NCBI RefSeq assembly: GCF_030463565.1
Contig: NC_134643.1
Span: 121,995,809 to 122,059,808 of the forward strand
Length of the DNA: 64,000 nucleotides
Origin: Pelecanus crispus
Lineage: Eukaryota; Chordata; Aves; Pelecaniformes; Pelecanidae
Direction: 5' to 3'
Shown: positions 1 to 12,428 of the stretch, piece by piece
Numbering within the stretch: position 1 is the stretch's first letter
Layout of the letters: every line of letters starts with the position of its first letter
Program-made: the position numbers and the translations under genes
Notes under the pieces: generated by a model
What the model was told of the DNA's origin: nothing
Databases searched by the model: none
Seen by the model: only the letters and a program-made list of their open reading frames with translations

Positions 1-3000
1 TATTTCTCCCCATTTAGAAAACTGTGGTCATTTTTATGGATTGCTTCTCACAACAGAAGCAGTGAAACTAGTACGTTGTTTATCCCTCCCTTTTCATAAG
101 AGAGAGCTTAGCAGCTCTGGCTGTGAGTAGAATCTCTTCATTTGGTTATTGCAGGTCAGTTGCTACAGTGGTCTTGTTATTACTCTTGCCCTTATAGGCT
201 ATAGAGCTGCAGGTTCTTGTTCTCATACATCTCTCAGTCCAGCTTTTAACTATGAAAAAAATTTTTGTTGGTGTTGGGATTTTTTTGGAGACATTTCTGC
301 ACTGTGCAATAACATTTTATGAATTGGTATATGAACTGGTATTTTCTAGGGAGAAAAATGTTATGAAACAAGACTCCAGTAGCAGTTCTAAATGAAACTT
401 TGTGAGGAAGATTCAGTGTCAGTAAGAAAAATTAGTTTCTCCTTTTAATAACAGGAGATATTGGAGGTAAAGTAATGTTGATACACAAAATACTTAAAGA
501 TCTGCATAATCTATTCTTCTGTAGCAGTTTGGTGGCAACAAAGAACGTGTTTATTAATTGCATTGGTTATTGAAAGTGGAGGTTTGCTGTGAGGTCTGCA
601 GTCCTCTATGTGATTAGTTTTTAAAAGTGGAATCCAAGCATTTATGCCCAAATTTGAAACTGAAAGCTGAAGGTTTGGAAGAAGAGGGAGAGATTTAATC
701 CACAGTTCTTTCCTTAGATCTTTATGCATATTGGTTTGATCCTATAGCTAGAGAATTTTCTTCCCCTCATACCTACTCTTCAAAACATCTAAAATACCTT
801 TTCACCAAAATATTTATTCATATCCACAGTTTCATTCCTACTTGACAAAGCTCTGTCCTCACGTTATTTTTCTCAGTGATCACTTGCAGCTTTCACATTT
901 CCGATCAGGTCTCAATCCAGGAGACTGAAGACTGCTGTGAATTTTGCTAGTTCTCCAGTCTCTGGGCTCCCAGCAGACAGTCAGAAGTGAAGAGGGACAC
1001 ATTTTTCAAGAAATCAAGGCCACATGACAGCCTTTTTCTCACAGCTCTTCTGTGTTCAAGGACTGGTTCACAATACAGGCAAAATAAGGAGCTGGCAAAC
1101 CCAGCAAACTTATATACTATACTTATACTTAACTCCTATACTATACTTAACTTATATACCTATACTGGTGCTATAGAAAGCCCAACTGTCTGCTACCACT
1201 GCTGCTGAGGGAGAATTGGTTTTGCTGGGGATGGTGGCATTTGCTCAGGAGCATGTGCCTTCCCAACAGCAGGAGTCACTGCTCCCTCGTCTCATCCCCC
1301 TGCCCTCCTTGCTGGCAATGGTAAAAGTGCTCGATTCTCCCCTTGGCCCTCTGTCCTAGCCCTTCTCCCCCCTTTTCCCAGTCTGCTGCAAAAGTGAACC
1401 GACCTCTTACCTGTCTGGGAGCAAAATCCTTCTCTCTGGCAACACTGAGGAGCACCCATTCACCTTTTCTTACACCCCTTTCTTCCTCTTCTTCCTCTCT
1501 CCTCCACGCTACTTTGAGCTTAGGCTTTCTGCTTGAGCTGGCCTCCTTCCCTCACTTCATCAGTAAGTCTCCCTTTCTCTATCTTAGTCCCAGCCAGGTT
1601 TTCTGGGCAGCTTTCAAGAAATGTGGCTGTAACCAAAGATCAAAAATGAAGTAACTGTGTGATTGCATAACTGGGCTGAAGAATGACTTTCTGGATGTGA
1701 ACAGAAAAAGCAGCCGCTGCTTAGGTGGAACCTTTTAATCTTTGTCTGCCAGTGTCAACTTTTCTTTCTTTTTCTGGAACAGTTTAGACAGAACTAGGCA
1801 TTGCTTTAACTCCATGGACTTCATCTTCTGACCCAACAATAGAAAACAAATGGATCTAATGAAAAAGCAAACCAGTTCACCCAGGAAATACAATCTGATC
1901 CTGTGGGCTTTCTGCATTAAAAGTTTCCATTAAGTTCTGTGGCATTCACCCATCCCAGATTCCCCCAGGCAAAAGGAAAGCAAACAAATGCTTCGAGCAA
2001 ATGCTTTGTTTGTAATAACGTGGCAGGATCAATCATGACTGACCACAATGATGCAGAGGTTTTTTTGTTGGTTTTGTGTTGGTCAGATAAAATCCTGTTT
2101 AAGTTTTCTTGAGTCAGTTTTGTTGACTCATGGTGGCAAGTGGAGCTTGTCCTTCAACCAGGATATTTAAAGAGGTGCTAAAAGGAGTGATGTCACTGAT
2201 GCATCTTCTTGATACTGCCTTGTAAAAGTAAAATGAAAATTTTGGTTGCTTTGTTTAAAGAAAAACGTTTCATTTTAGAAACATGTTTAATTTCGGTAAT
2301 ATGGGAGTTAAACCTCAAAGTCTGGTTTAAAAGTTTCTCAAAGTGGAGCGCGTTTGGATCTGGGATTTGTTCTGTGGAACAGAGATATGTGTCAGAAGTG
2401 AGAGTTTAGTCTAGATCATGGTGCTGAGATCCAAGGTTTTGTTTCAGGCCTGTCTCTGCTGTTCTCGCTGCTTTCCTGAGGAAGTGTAGCTTATGAAATC
2501 CCATTTTAGATGTGGATTTTGCCTAATATTTTTTGTTACATCCACCGATCAGATTTAATCATCCTTGTTAGAGAAGTAAAAGCTTTGGTCCTATTAAGTT
2601 TGTACACATTTTGTGAGCCTAAGCAGCTAGGCCCTACCAGGATCCCCAAGAAAGGATGCTTCTCCAAAAGCTCTCCTGAAGTGAGTTAAAGCGTAGTGTG
2701 ATGCTCCTACCCCTACAACAGATGTTGGGAAATTCAGGCACGAGACACAAACCTATAGGAAACCTGACTTCCTGAGCTCTACTGCTCAGAGACCAACATG
2801 TTTGAGTCTGTCTTTCAGATTCTTACACCTTTGGGGCAGGAACTCTCTTTGTTCTCACTGTACAGGTTGCTGGCACCTGACACATCACATGTTATTTTTA
2901 TTCGAAATAAACAGCAGGGATTAGCTCCCCCCTGCTTTCCTATTCCATCTGCTGCCGATACCCTTCTTACTAAGACACAGCTTCCAGAGAGTCTCAGCTT

Positions 3001-6000
3001 TATTAGAGAAAGAGGTTACAGACCTGTTCCAAATACTCAGATTTTTGATGGAAGTGTCCCCAGACAGAGAAAGCACTGTCTGACCAGTTACCAGAATTCT
3101 GTCATCTGCCAACCATAATCTACAATTAAAATTGAAATATTTTGATATATTACCAAACACAGAGAAAACAGTGTCTTAAAGGGAGCTCAAGAGCAGAAGG
3201 AGGCCTGGTTGCGCCTTATTTGTTCAGCATTGGTGAGTCATTTCATCTGAATTTCTATGCATTTTAAGAGTTTTGTTTCAAAGGTCTATTGTGTGGCTTC
3301 TGGCAACAAATTAAATACCAGTGATGTTTGGCTCTTAATTTAGAATTAATTTTAAAACATCACTCATAATGTAAGACCCAATTGAAAGCCTACAGTCACT
3401 GGAAGGATTCCCAAGGATTTCATTGGGCTTTGGATGAGGGTCTCAAGCCACAAATATCTGTTTGTTTTTCTTCATTGTATTTATTCTTGGATGGGAAGAC
3501 AAGCATTAATTTTTCAGAATAACTTTGCAATTTTGGACTTTTCATTTCTTCGGGCTAAAACTGAGTTGGGGACGATGACATGTAAAGAAAATCATCAGGC
3601 TATGAGGGTAAGGTGGGGTTTTTTTGCTTTTCTGGCTTGGACTCGCTGTACCTTAAGCCATCATAACACTGCAGATCTGTGAGCTGCCAAAGGATGGACT
3701 CAGTGATTCAATAGGTAAATTCTCTGATCTCTAATTTATATGATTTTTGAGTGTTAAATATGAATGGGAATACAAAAAATGCAGAATTTGAGGCAGAGTT
3801 CTGTTTGCAAAACAAAACTTGTATTTTGTTTTCTGAGGAGCTGGCAATGAACAGCCCCCCCCCTCAAGTTTGCACGGATGTTCAAGTTCATAAATCTCAG
3901 TTTTCAAAGTAATATTTTCCTCTAGTCCCTGAGGTTGTCCTACTTGCAGTCTTTGGGAAGACTACAACTTTGCTGTCTCTTGGGCATAATGATTCACTCA
4001 TTCTGTTTCCAGAAGCAGTTGCCACCTGCTGAGCCTTTCTGTTGTTACTTCTTGTTAATGGCACTAGAAGAGGCTACTCTGTCTCCAGTCAAAAGAAGGA
4101 TTTTTTGGCAAGGGCAGAAAAGAGCCTCAGAGTCTCCCTTACCAGTGTTGTACCTCTTGTCAGCATCTTAGGATAGGAGGCAGAAAATCTTCCTTTTCTA
4201 CTGTAATAGTTCCATATTAAGTCCCAGGACAAGTGTTTGCCCCTACGGCTTCATGGAATAGCTGAGAGAAGTGTAACTGACTGTAGCATGGGGTTTACTA
4301 CAGAGCAAAATCTCTGGGGATCAGTAATAGTTTGCCTCTTCCTAACACAAGAAGGGAAGAAGGAAATAAAGAGAGAAAGTAAGTGCGAAAAAGGACGTGC
4401 ATAGGGATATCTCCATTTTCCTCAGAAAGCCATTGGGGTACAGTGAAAATAAGCATCACTCCTAGGACACAACACAGGGGAATATGAAACTGTAGATCTG
4501 AAAGAAACAGAACAGCTGTGGCAGGATATGAAAGAGAGAGAACAGGCATCTGGTCTGTGAGTGCAGGATTCATGGGTTTTCCCACTCTGCAAAATTTTAA
4601 TCACATAATTGCAAGTCTGAGCTGAGTGGCATGCATATGAAGAGGTTATGTGGTTCTTGGAGAAACAATGGCCATTTGGCATAACCAAAAGATTACAGGA
4701 GATCTATACTTTCTTCGTGATGTCTTGGCTTTGTTTTTCTAAAAAGAGCTCATGGCTTGGCTTCTTGCGTCTGCTGCTGCTCACTGAATAAACCCTGTTC
4801 ATGTAGCAGAGTTTGAATGTGTTTTTACGCTGAATTATCTGCTGGGTACCTGGGTCCTTTCTCTGGCATAAGTGGAACCAAGCTCTTGCTTAATTTGACC
4901 CTCAAATTTAGCAGAGTTAGGTTCAATAAGATGGTTATGATCCACGTTATGATCCATGAGGCATGACTCTGAGGGGAAAAAATTAAACAAGACAATTTCC
5001 TTAGGAAAGTGCACATGTTGATAAAGCAGTTCATGAAAAACCTGACTGATGTTGTCATCACTGATGCCTGTTTTGATTGCCATACTGTCCCGAAAGCATT
5101 TTCAGTTTTAACTTCAGCATTTTCTTATTGAAGGCTTAATCCTTCACCTGTCATTAAGGCCAGTGAAAATAAATTGCTCCATTAGCAGCAGGCTGATCAG
5201 CTCTCCAGTGTAAGTATGTTGTCCCTTCAGCAGCCAGTTCACTTTTAGCATTAGTCAATTCGATTGAGTTGGAAGTGCCAGTTTTTACTTTGACCTGTCA
5301 TCTCAGGCTTCAATTTTCACAAAACTTGTAGGGACTTTATTTCTTTGAGCCCTGTACCCCTTGGGTTTGAAACTGGCCATTGAGCTTAAAAGCTGTTGAG
5401 TTGGGTAAGGGAATGGCAGATGGACAGAGATCATGATCTCATAAGCTTCATCTCCATTTAGAAATGGTCAATGGAAACTCTCAAGGACCAATTCTAAGAA
5501 AAGCAACAGCTTTGGATGCTCTGAAACCAAACTAGACAGTCGGAAATGGAAAGTTTTTATGGTCACTAGCTTATCAGTGAAACTAGATTGCCACTAGTTT
5601 TTCAAGTGAATATCTATCCCCACATCAGAAAGGTTTAGATGATATAAAAAAATACAGTGATTGTACAAAAATAATTTTTCTTGCGTGGCAAACCAGCTTT
5701 TCATGCCATCTCCTGCAGTACAAGCAAAAGCATGAAGTTAGTAGGATAGCAGTCGCTTGGAAAGAGTATGAGGGTTGAGCGGAATAGTGGAAAAAGGGAC
5801 ACTGAAAAAAACAAGCAATGGAGGGAAATTAAGTCAAATTAGTGACTATGCAAGAAAGCATACATTAAGCAAGTATGAATTTTTTTAACAGTGAGTAGAA
5901 TAAACAATGCTTCTGCTTCAGGGTATTTCTTTCATCAGTAAGACTGTAAGATGAAGCCTGGCTAGAATGACTCAAACAGTATGCTTACAAGGCACTTGGA

Positions 6001-9000
6001 TGAAAAATAATAAAATGATGGGGCAAGAAACACAGTGCTTTGAATTTTAGAAACGGTGTCTTTCCTGGATAACATTTTGCCCTCTGTCACGAATAATAAT
6101 TCTAAAAAAGAGCTACCACAGAAGGAACTTTTAGACAACTGAGGTAAGAGACTAAGGAGAATTACGAGAGGCAGATCCTTGCTTCTGTGAATGGAGCCAA
6201 ATAGGCACTGTCATATCCACGCACACAGCCTGGCTCTGAAAGCAGAGATTGTGCAGTAACCCTGAACAGCGTGGTCTGTGGCATAGCTGCCTCTAAAGAC
6301 CAGTGGAGGGTATGGCAGAGGGGATGGGGGAGGAAACTTAGGGGTTAATTTCTCTTCAATGCTTCCTTCACAAACCAATGGAGAAAGTATTGCTGGAGAA
6401 GTACTGCAGCTGGATCCCAAATACCAGTAAATATCAGATTGATGTTTCTAATGGTGTTTGTAGTAGAGTTTATCAACAAGTCTGTTATCACCGCATGAGA
6501 TCTCTTCCTTCAAATTTGCCAATCTTGCCTGTGTATTTTTAATGACTGTTGGCACAATTCTTCATAAAACTGTGGGAGCTGATGTAGATTTACTGAATGG
6601 ATTAGCCTTCTGGGACTCCCACAACAATATGTGTGCTGTTTCAGTTTATTTTGATCTAAATGGATTTGTATGTCTGTAAAAGGAGCTAGCAAATTGCTGT
6701 GCTAATTAAGCTAGATCGAACGATGCACAGGAATTAATATTACTAAATCTGTATTTGAAGGCCCGATTCTGAGAATCCTCGTAGGCTGTGTGCTACTCAG
6801 CTTCAGGCTGTAAAAATACTGCATTGCAAACCTGCTCTCTTGCCAAAAAGACATTACATCAGTCAACGCTGAGATTGTATTTAATATGTGCTAGGCATTA
6901 GACTCACAGCTTGAAATGCTGTTCTCTTTGATGCTTCCATATGGTGAGGTTCATGCCAGTGCAGTGAGGCTGGAGAGAGTATACACATTTCTTTTTTTAC
7001 TCTAATGCTGACAACTGAAAAAGGGCCTTAAGGCCTTGTGTTAGCGTCCTCCACCATAAGGAATGAGTGCGGCAAATCTGAGTACCCTGTACCCGCCATA
7101 CACGGGAGTCATAACACTTGGCTGACCGCTTCAAGGCTTTTTGGTAGTCATATTTTTTTAAACTGAAACTTTCTAAGTTCCCAGTTTTTCAGTGTTTTTA
7201 AGAGGTGGACCCCCCCCCCCCGAGATTTTCATACCTTCAGGTTCATTACTACCATTATTTTTGCTATTCAAAGCAATACTGCCAGGAGCAAATGTTGAGT
7301 ATTGCAAGAGCTCTGTCTCACACAAAGAGGTATGTATTGACAACCTTTACTCTCTTAGGCCATTTATTTTTGTCTGTCATTGTTACTGCAGTTTATCAGT
7401 CCTCCTTTGCAACAAGAAGTGATCAGTAAGGCTTAAAGCTTTGTTCAGCTGCTCAGCCTCAGTGTATTGTGTGTTTTTCTGGTGCTATGTTTTTTTTAGT
7501 TGCAGTTCTTTGTCAACACAGTGGATGCTGTGACTAATTTGGCTAATTCTGGAAGAAAGGATTACGCTTGGATTCTGCATTGGTGTTTTGAGTCTCAGTA
7601 AAAAGTTACAATGAGTGAGTAGTCTGGGTTGTGCAGGCAGTTGGGTGGGATGATACCTTCTGGCCTTCAAATCAATGGGATCTCTTTACTGCCGTATGAT
7701 TCAGGCTTAACTTCTGAGCCAGTCTGTAACGTCTTGTACATGATTTTGTATGCAGAGCACCTCATGCATTGCTTATGAATGTGTGTCTTGGATAAATGGG
7801 AAAGCTCCTAGTGGGGCTTTCACACAGAGGCATAGAGATGTTATTGGGACACTGCATTATTGGCAAGTTTTTCTAATTTAGACAATTCTCACAGTAGTTG
7901 ACTTTATTAAAAGTTTCGTATTGTTTTAAAGAAGAATGACATGTATTATTTTTGAAAAAAGAGGAAATCCATAGTCCTCCTCATTGCAGATAACGCTTGA
8001 AAAAGTGAATGCTGTAGCTAAACACCACCTCCCCCTCCATCATCCAACAACCCAGAAAACAAAGAGAAAAAACCCAACATTAGATTTAAAAACTTAAGTC
8101 ATCGCAAGATTTTTATAGGGTCTGCTTAAGATTCTGTTTGCTCAGGGTAAGAATCCCCATAACTCAACAAGTCTTCTGGTTTCCCAGTCCAGGAGCACAC
8201 ACAGCCGTGACCTCACCCCATCCACGCTGGGGCGAGCCGCGGTTGTGCTCCAGCCCTCCCTGCACCCTGCTTTCCAGGGAAAGGGAATCTCCTCGTGGGC
8301 TGGCCGGAGGGGAGCTAGCGAGTACTTCCCTAGCACGCAGGATGTAGAGGTGTGGTGTTGTCCAGGAACAGCCTCTAGTTCCCATACTAGACATTTAAAA
8401 AAAAAAAAAAAAGTTTTCTCAGAATTCACAACTAACAGATATTGATTAATTAAATACAAACCAAGAGATTCTGAACAACAGATAGTGCCCTGAAGTGCCT
8501 GTAGCCCAGGCAATGTGCTGGGCCGGTGCCTGAAAGTGACACAATCCTGCTGTCTGCTTTGGAGGGTGACACAACCCTGCTGTCTATTTTGGATGACCTG
8601 ATTTAATTGCGCCGGCTGAGAGAAATGCAGAAAAGGAAGCATGCCTCAGAAGGAGTGACAGACCCATTCAACTGTTACAATGCCCTCTCTCCTGATAATC
8701 ATGGCTGTTATTAATGGTAGAGATAAGAATGTATTTTCCCCCTAACCTTACATGGTAGTTTGGCTAAATTTGCTGCCTCCAGGGAAATGTGTTTCTGTAC
8801 AGAATTTGGTAAACAGTATAGCGATACTCATGGTCTCAAGAAGATGGAGCTTTCTAGCAGGGTGACTACAAGGCCATGCTGCCCAGGAAAGGAGGGAAAG
8901 CAGCTGGAAACTGCTCCCTCCTGTGCAAGCACCGCTCCGGGACCAAGGTGAGAGGCAGCAGCTGCTGAGAAAACTTTATTCCCTTGCTGAGTGCAAGGCA

Positions 9001-12000
9001 GACAGCACCCTGGTATGTGAAGAGGGCCGGCATGAGGAGAGGAAAGAAGCTGGAGTTTTTCAGGGAGGAGCAAGAGGAAATTGTGACTTTTCAAGTGGGA
9101 ATTCTTTCTCGGCATGGGCTGTGAGCTGCCCAGTTGGCACCGCTCTTTGCAAAAGGCTGACCGCTCCACCTGTGTCTACGTAGTCTCTGTGCATAGTAAT
9201 AAAAAAATCCAGGTTTATGTGGTCTGCCATGCGAGACAAGCAATTTAAATACTAGTACGTCACCACTTCTCTTATCAGAGAACATTAGGTTTCAGCCAAT
9301 TTCCATTACTATTTTTATCCTTTATTGTGTGCAAATCCACAAGGGTTTTAATAACAGCAGAGTCATTTCAAATGCCACTTAGAAGGCCGGAGAGCACATT
9401 GTCTTATTTTCACCAGTCCATCTAATGCTATTTTTACAGGTGAACCATATTGCTTATACAGAATCAGAGCAAGTTTTTTATAGAGGCATTTTTTTAAAGG
9501 ATTGAATAGTTGCAGTTGTTGGAGAGAGGTGCTTAGATACTGGATTAGGAATTTGCAGGATCAAAGTAGCAGTTAAGATGCCAGGGAACTCATCCAAATC
9601 ACAACATAGCTGATATTCTTTAGGGAATACTGGGTTGTTTTGTATACAGCACTCTTGGCTCCAAGTAACTTAAAACCTGAAGAATTGAAATGATTACAAA
9701 TATCGGGCTAAATCTTTCAAGGTGTTGAGTGCCCACAACTCACGTTGGGCTGCATACTCTTTTACACTGTGGCCCTTTATGCTATGATGGCAATGTCAAA
9801 GGCATTCAGCAGCGGTAAATGCCACTGGAGGCCCCTTTACAGTATCAGACCGTAGCAAAGTCACTTGGGTGCAATTGGGCGTTCGGCCCATTTTCCTGGC
9901 AATACTCAGCACCTTTCAGGAGCAGGCTGACAGAGGAGTGGCTGTGGTAGGAGAGCTCAATTATTTGTGATCTCAATTACACAGAAAATGTAGGGGATGG
10001 ATTTGTTTGGGTTTTTTTTTTTCTTTTTTAACCTGTGAGAAGCCATGGGGATTTCTGCTGCGCTGGTCTCTTTGAGATCTAGACTGCAAATACGGGCATG
10101 AAATTCTCTCCATCTTGATTTTAGTGCCAGTGCTTAGACTTCAGTGAGGTGAGGAACTTAACTGCGTCTTTGCTGCACTGGAACGTGCATCTAGCTGACT
10201 CCAGGCCTCTCTTGGGCTCTAGGTGAGGAACAGCAAAGACAAAAGTGGAGCAGGCTTCTCCTTTCTCCAGACTTAGTAACCGATAGGGGAGCTGAATTTT
10301 CCTATCAGTTGCACAGCTGGAGCTGGAAAAGATGCCAGAGAACTGAAATATTTTATTTTTCTGTCATTTACTTAGACTACTTAAATTCCTATTTAAACCC
10401 CCCTTTTTTTAAATTGCGTATCTTTGGGGAAAGGTTTAAAAAGGGCAAAAAGTGTGAAAATTAAATGTCATGAGGAAACTCTTTTTCAATGTTTTCTTTG
10501 AGAAAACTGATTTTTCTTTTAATGAAACAGAAAAACCTTGTCATTCTAGTTCTGATTCGGCCACCAAAACAAGAAAATGTGGTTTGTTTTTTTTTTTTTT
10601 TTCCTCTGTTATACTTACCCCATTGTGGTGACAGCAATGTTATTAGTGTTAAGCGAGACTTCTGAGGAGAAGATACTAGCTTTTGTCTTTTATGAGATCA
10701 ATTATATGGTTGGAAAAAAGGCAAAGATAGGAAAATTACAATTTTTGAAATTAAAAAGTTACGTGTGTAATCATGGTCTCAGTTTTAAAACATCTACAAA
10801 TCTTTAATTAGTGGAAGCTCTTAGTGCTTTCTTGTTACTTAATATCTTGGGTTTGGAGATTTTGTTTGGGTTTTTTGACATGAATGTGGATGAAGTTGGT
10901 GTTCTAGAAGTTGGGAATTGATTTTAGAGAGAATTATACAGAATTTAATGCATGTATAAGAATAAGGAAACTTCAAACAGTTATTTTATGCACATTAATA
11001 AAAAGTTTGGCTAATAGTGGAAGAATTAGAAAACAGATTTGCTTTGACTGTAGTATATTGGGTTGTCATAAAACTCACAGAGAAAAAACTGGGTTTCTGT
11101 CTAATTTCCATGTGTTTGTGGATGAGGGATGAGGAACGATATTGCTTCATTTGTAGACTGGTATTTTGTATCCTTTATCTTTTGTATCTCTACTGTCCCT
11201 CACGCCCCTTCTTCCCCTTCATCCACAAACCGTTTCTGCTTAAAGATAGATTTCAATCAAGTGTGACAGAGCGGTAGAGATACCAGAGCTTCATAAGTAC
11301 AGGTGAGGAAGGTCTTTGAATTAAATTACCCCTAATAGTTTCCCATCACAATGGCTAATTTGTGATGGTCAAAGGTAGCAGCCGGCATGTTTCTGTTGAA
11401 GTATTCTGCAGAACAGAGAGAAGGGCAGTAGGAGAGTACATTTATAAATATTTGTGGTGATAACAGAAATCTTGGCTAAAGAGACAATACACGATGAAAT
11501 ACAAATCCGCAAAACAGCTGTCATTAGCTCTGCTGCTCATGGACTTACTTATTAGAAGATGCAAACGGATGGTACTGGTGGACAGCTGCAGACAGATACT
11601 ACCTCTCCCTCTCCTGGTAACACTGACAAACTCCCTAGCAAATATAAAATTCTATGTATCTTACTTTTGGGTTTCTGTCCAGCACCTACGGTGTCCAGCA
11701 CTTATGGACCACCTTTCCTCTGTTACTCTAGCACCTGATTCAGTGGTACAGAGAGAATCACTTTTATTATCACTTGTGTGAAACACAACTGCCTAGGAGC
11801 CCAGAAGTGCAAAGCATCACTTTAAGACGAGATGTAAGGAATACCTTAGCCAGCTGGAATGCAAGAGTCTAGCCCGCAAAACCAAGTAATAGCCCTTCTG
11901 ACTTCTGCAAACGCGCCCTGGGATTGTTAGCAACCATGACTGGCAAGTGCCTTAGCCCGTTTATTGTCTGTGAAATGACATCTCCGGCAGAGTGCTGCTG

Positions 12001-12231
12001 CTGGAGTGCTGGTAGGGCTCTGACTCACTGCCACGCGACCTCTTGTTTTCCAGACCTGAGCGTTACTAGCATGTAAAGGTTGACCCATTCACAGAACCAT
12101 GTGGTGTGGCAGCTGGCCATATGTATAACCTTGACTACAATGCCCTTTCCAGAGACTGATTGTGGTTTTCTTATTATCTAACGAGCTTGTCATTTCCTGT
12201 ACTAGTTGTAACAGAGCTGAATATTTTCTAG
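1..12231. other. EVA1C intron 1 / upstream sequence
   Basis: I see no coding exon here. The sequence is AT-rich and mostly unique, and the open frames are short and lack similarity to anything I recognise. EVA1C needs an upstream first exon (signal peptide, roughly 50 residues in human), and no CpG-rich first-exon candidate is present. This stretch is therefore most likely the 3' part of intron 1. Minor items are a TATACT-rich low-complexity run at about 1115-1165, a C homopolymer at about 7209-7221, a moderately GC-rich patch at 8190-8360, and poly-T near 10585. Confidence 0.6.
8536..8594. repeat. 30-bp tandem duplication
   Basis: GTGACACAATCCTGCTGTCT at 8536 recurs as GTGACACAACCCTGCTGTCT at 8566. 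The two 30-bp units differ at a few positions. It is noncoding and has no apparent role. Confidence 0.8.
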
Positions 12232-12428
12232 GTTACCTAACCAAACTTCTGCAAAATCATACTGCCTATGCCTGCGATGGGGAACATTTGAGTCTGCACT
12301 GTCCTCGGCATTCAACAATAAGTGTTCAGTCAGCATTTTACGGGCATGACTACCACATGTGTAGTACTCAGGAGCCTGAAACCAGGATGAAAGAACCCGT
12401 AAACTGTGTGGCACCCACTTCTTTGCAG
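12232..12428 (+). CDS. EVA1C: EVA1C exon 2 (SUEL lectin domain 1, first half)
   Basis: The acceptor is TTTTCTAG and the donor is CAG|GTATTG. The exon enters at codon position 2 and leaves on a codon boundary (phase 0). It reads [17 protein letters not shown], then [19 protein letters not shown] and ending TSLQ, matching human EVA1C nearly residue for residue. The open frame continues into both introns, but similarity stops at these sites. Confidence 0.95.

Noticed and set aside
8398-8413. Poly-A run as the tail of a processed pseudogene or SINE
   Set aside because: The upstream bases show no gene-like or SINE-like sequence and there is no target duplication.
8142-8642. 166-residue minus-strand frame with a repeated CVTLQSRQQDCVTF-like motif
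   Set aside because: The motif is produced by the 30-bp tandem duplication at 8536, and nothing else supports coding.
1-12231. Search for EVA1C exon 1
   Set aside because: No signal-peptide exon followed by a phase-1 donor, and no CpG-rich start region, could be found. It is presumed upstream of the window.
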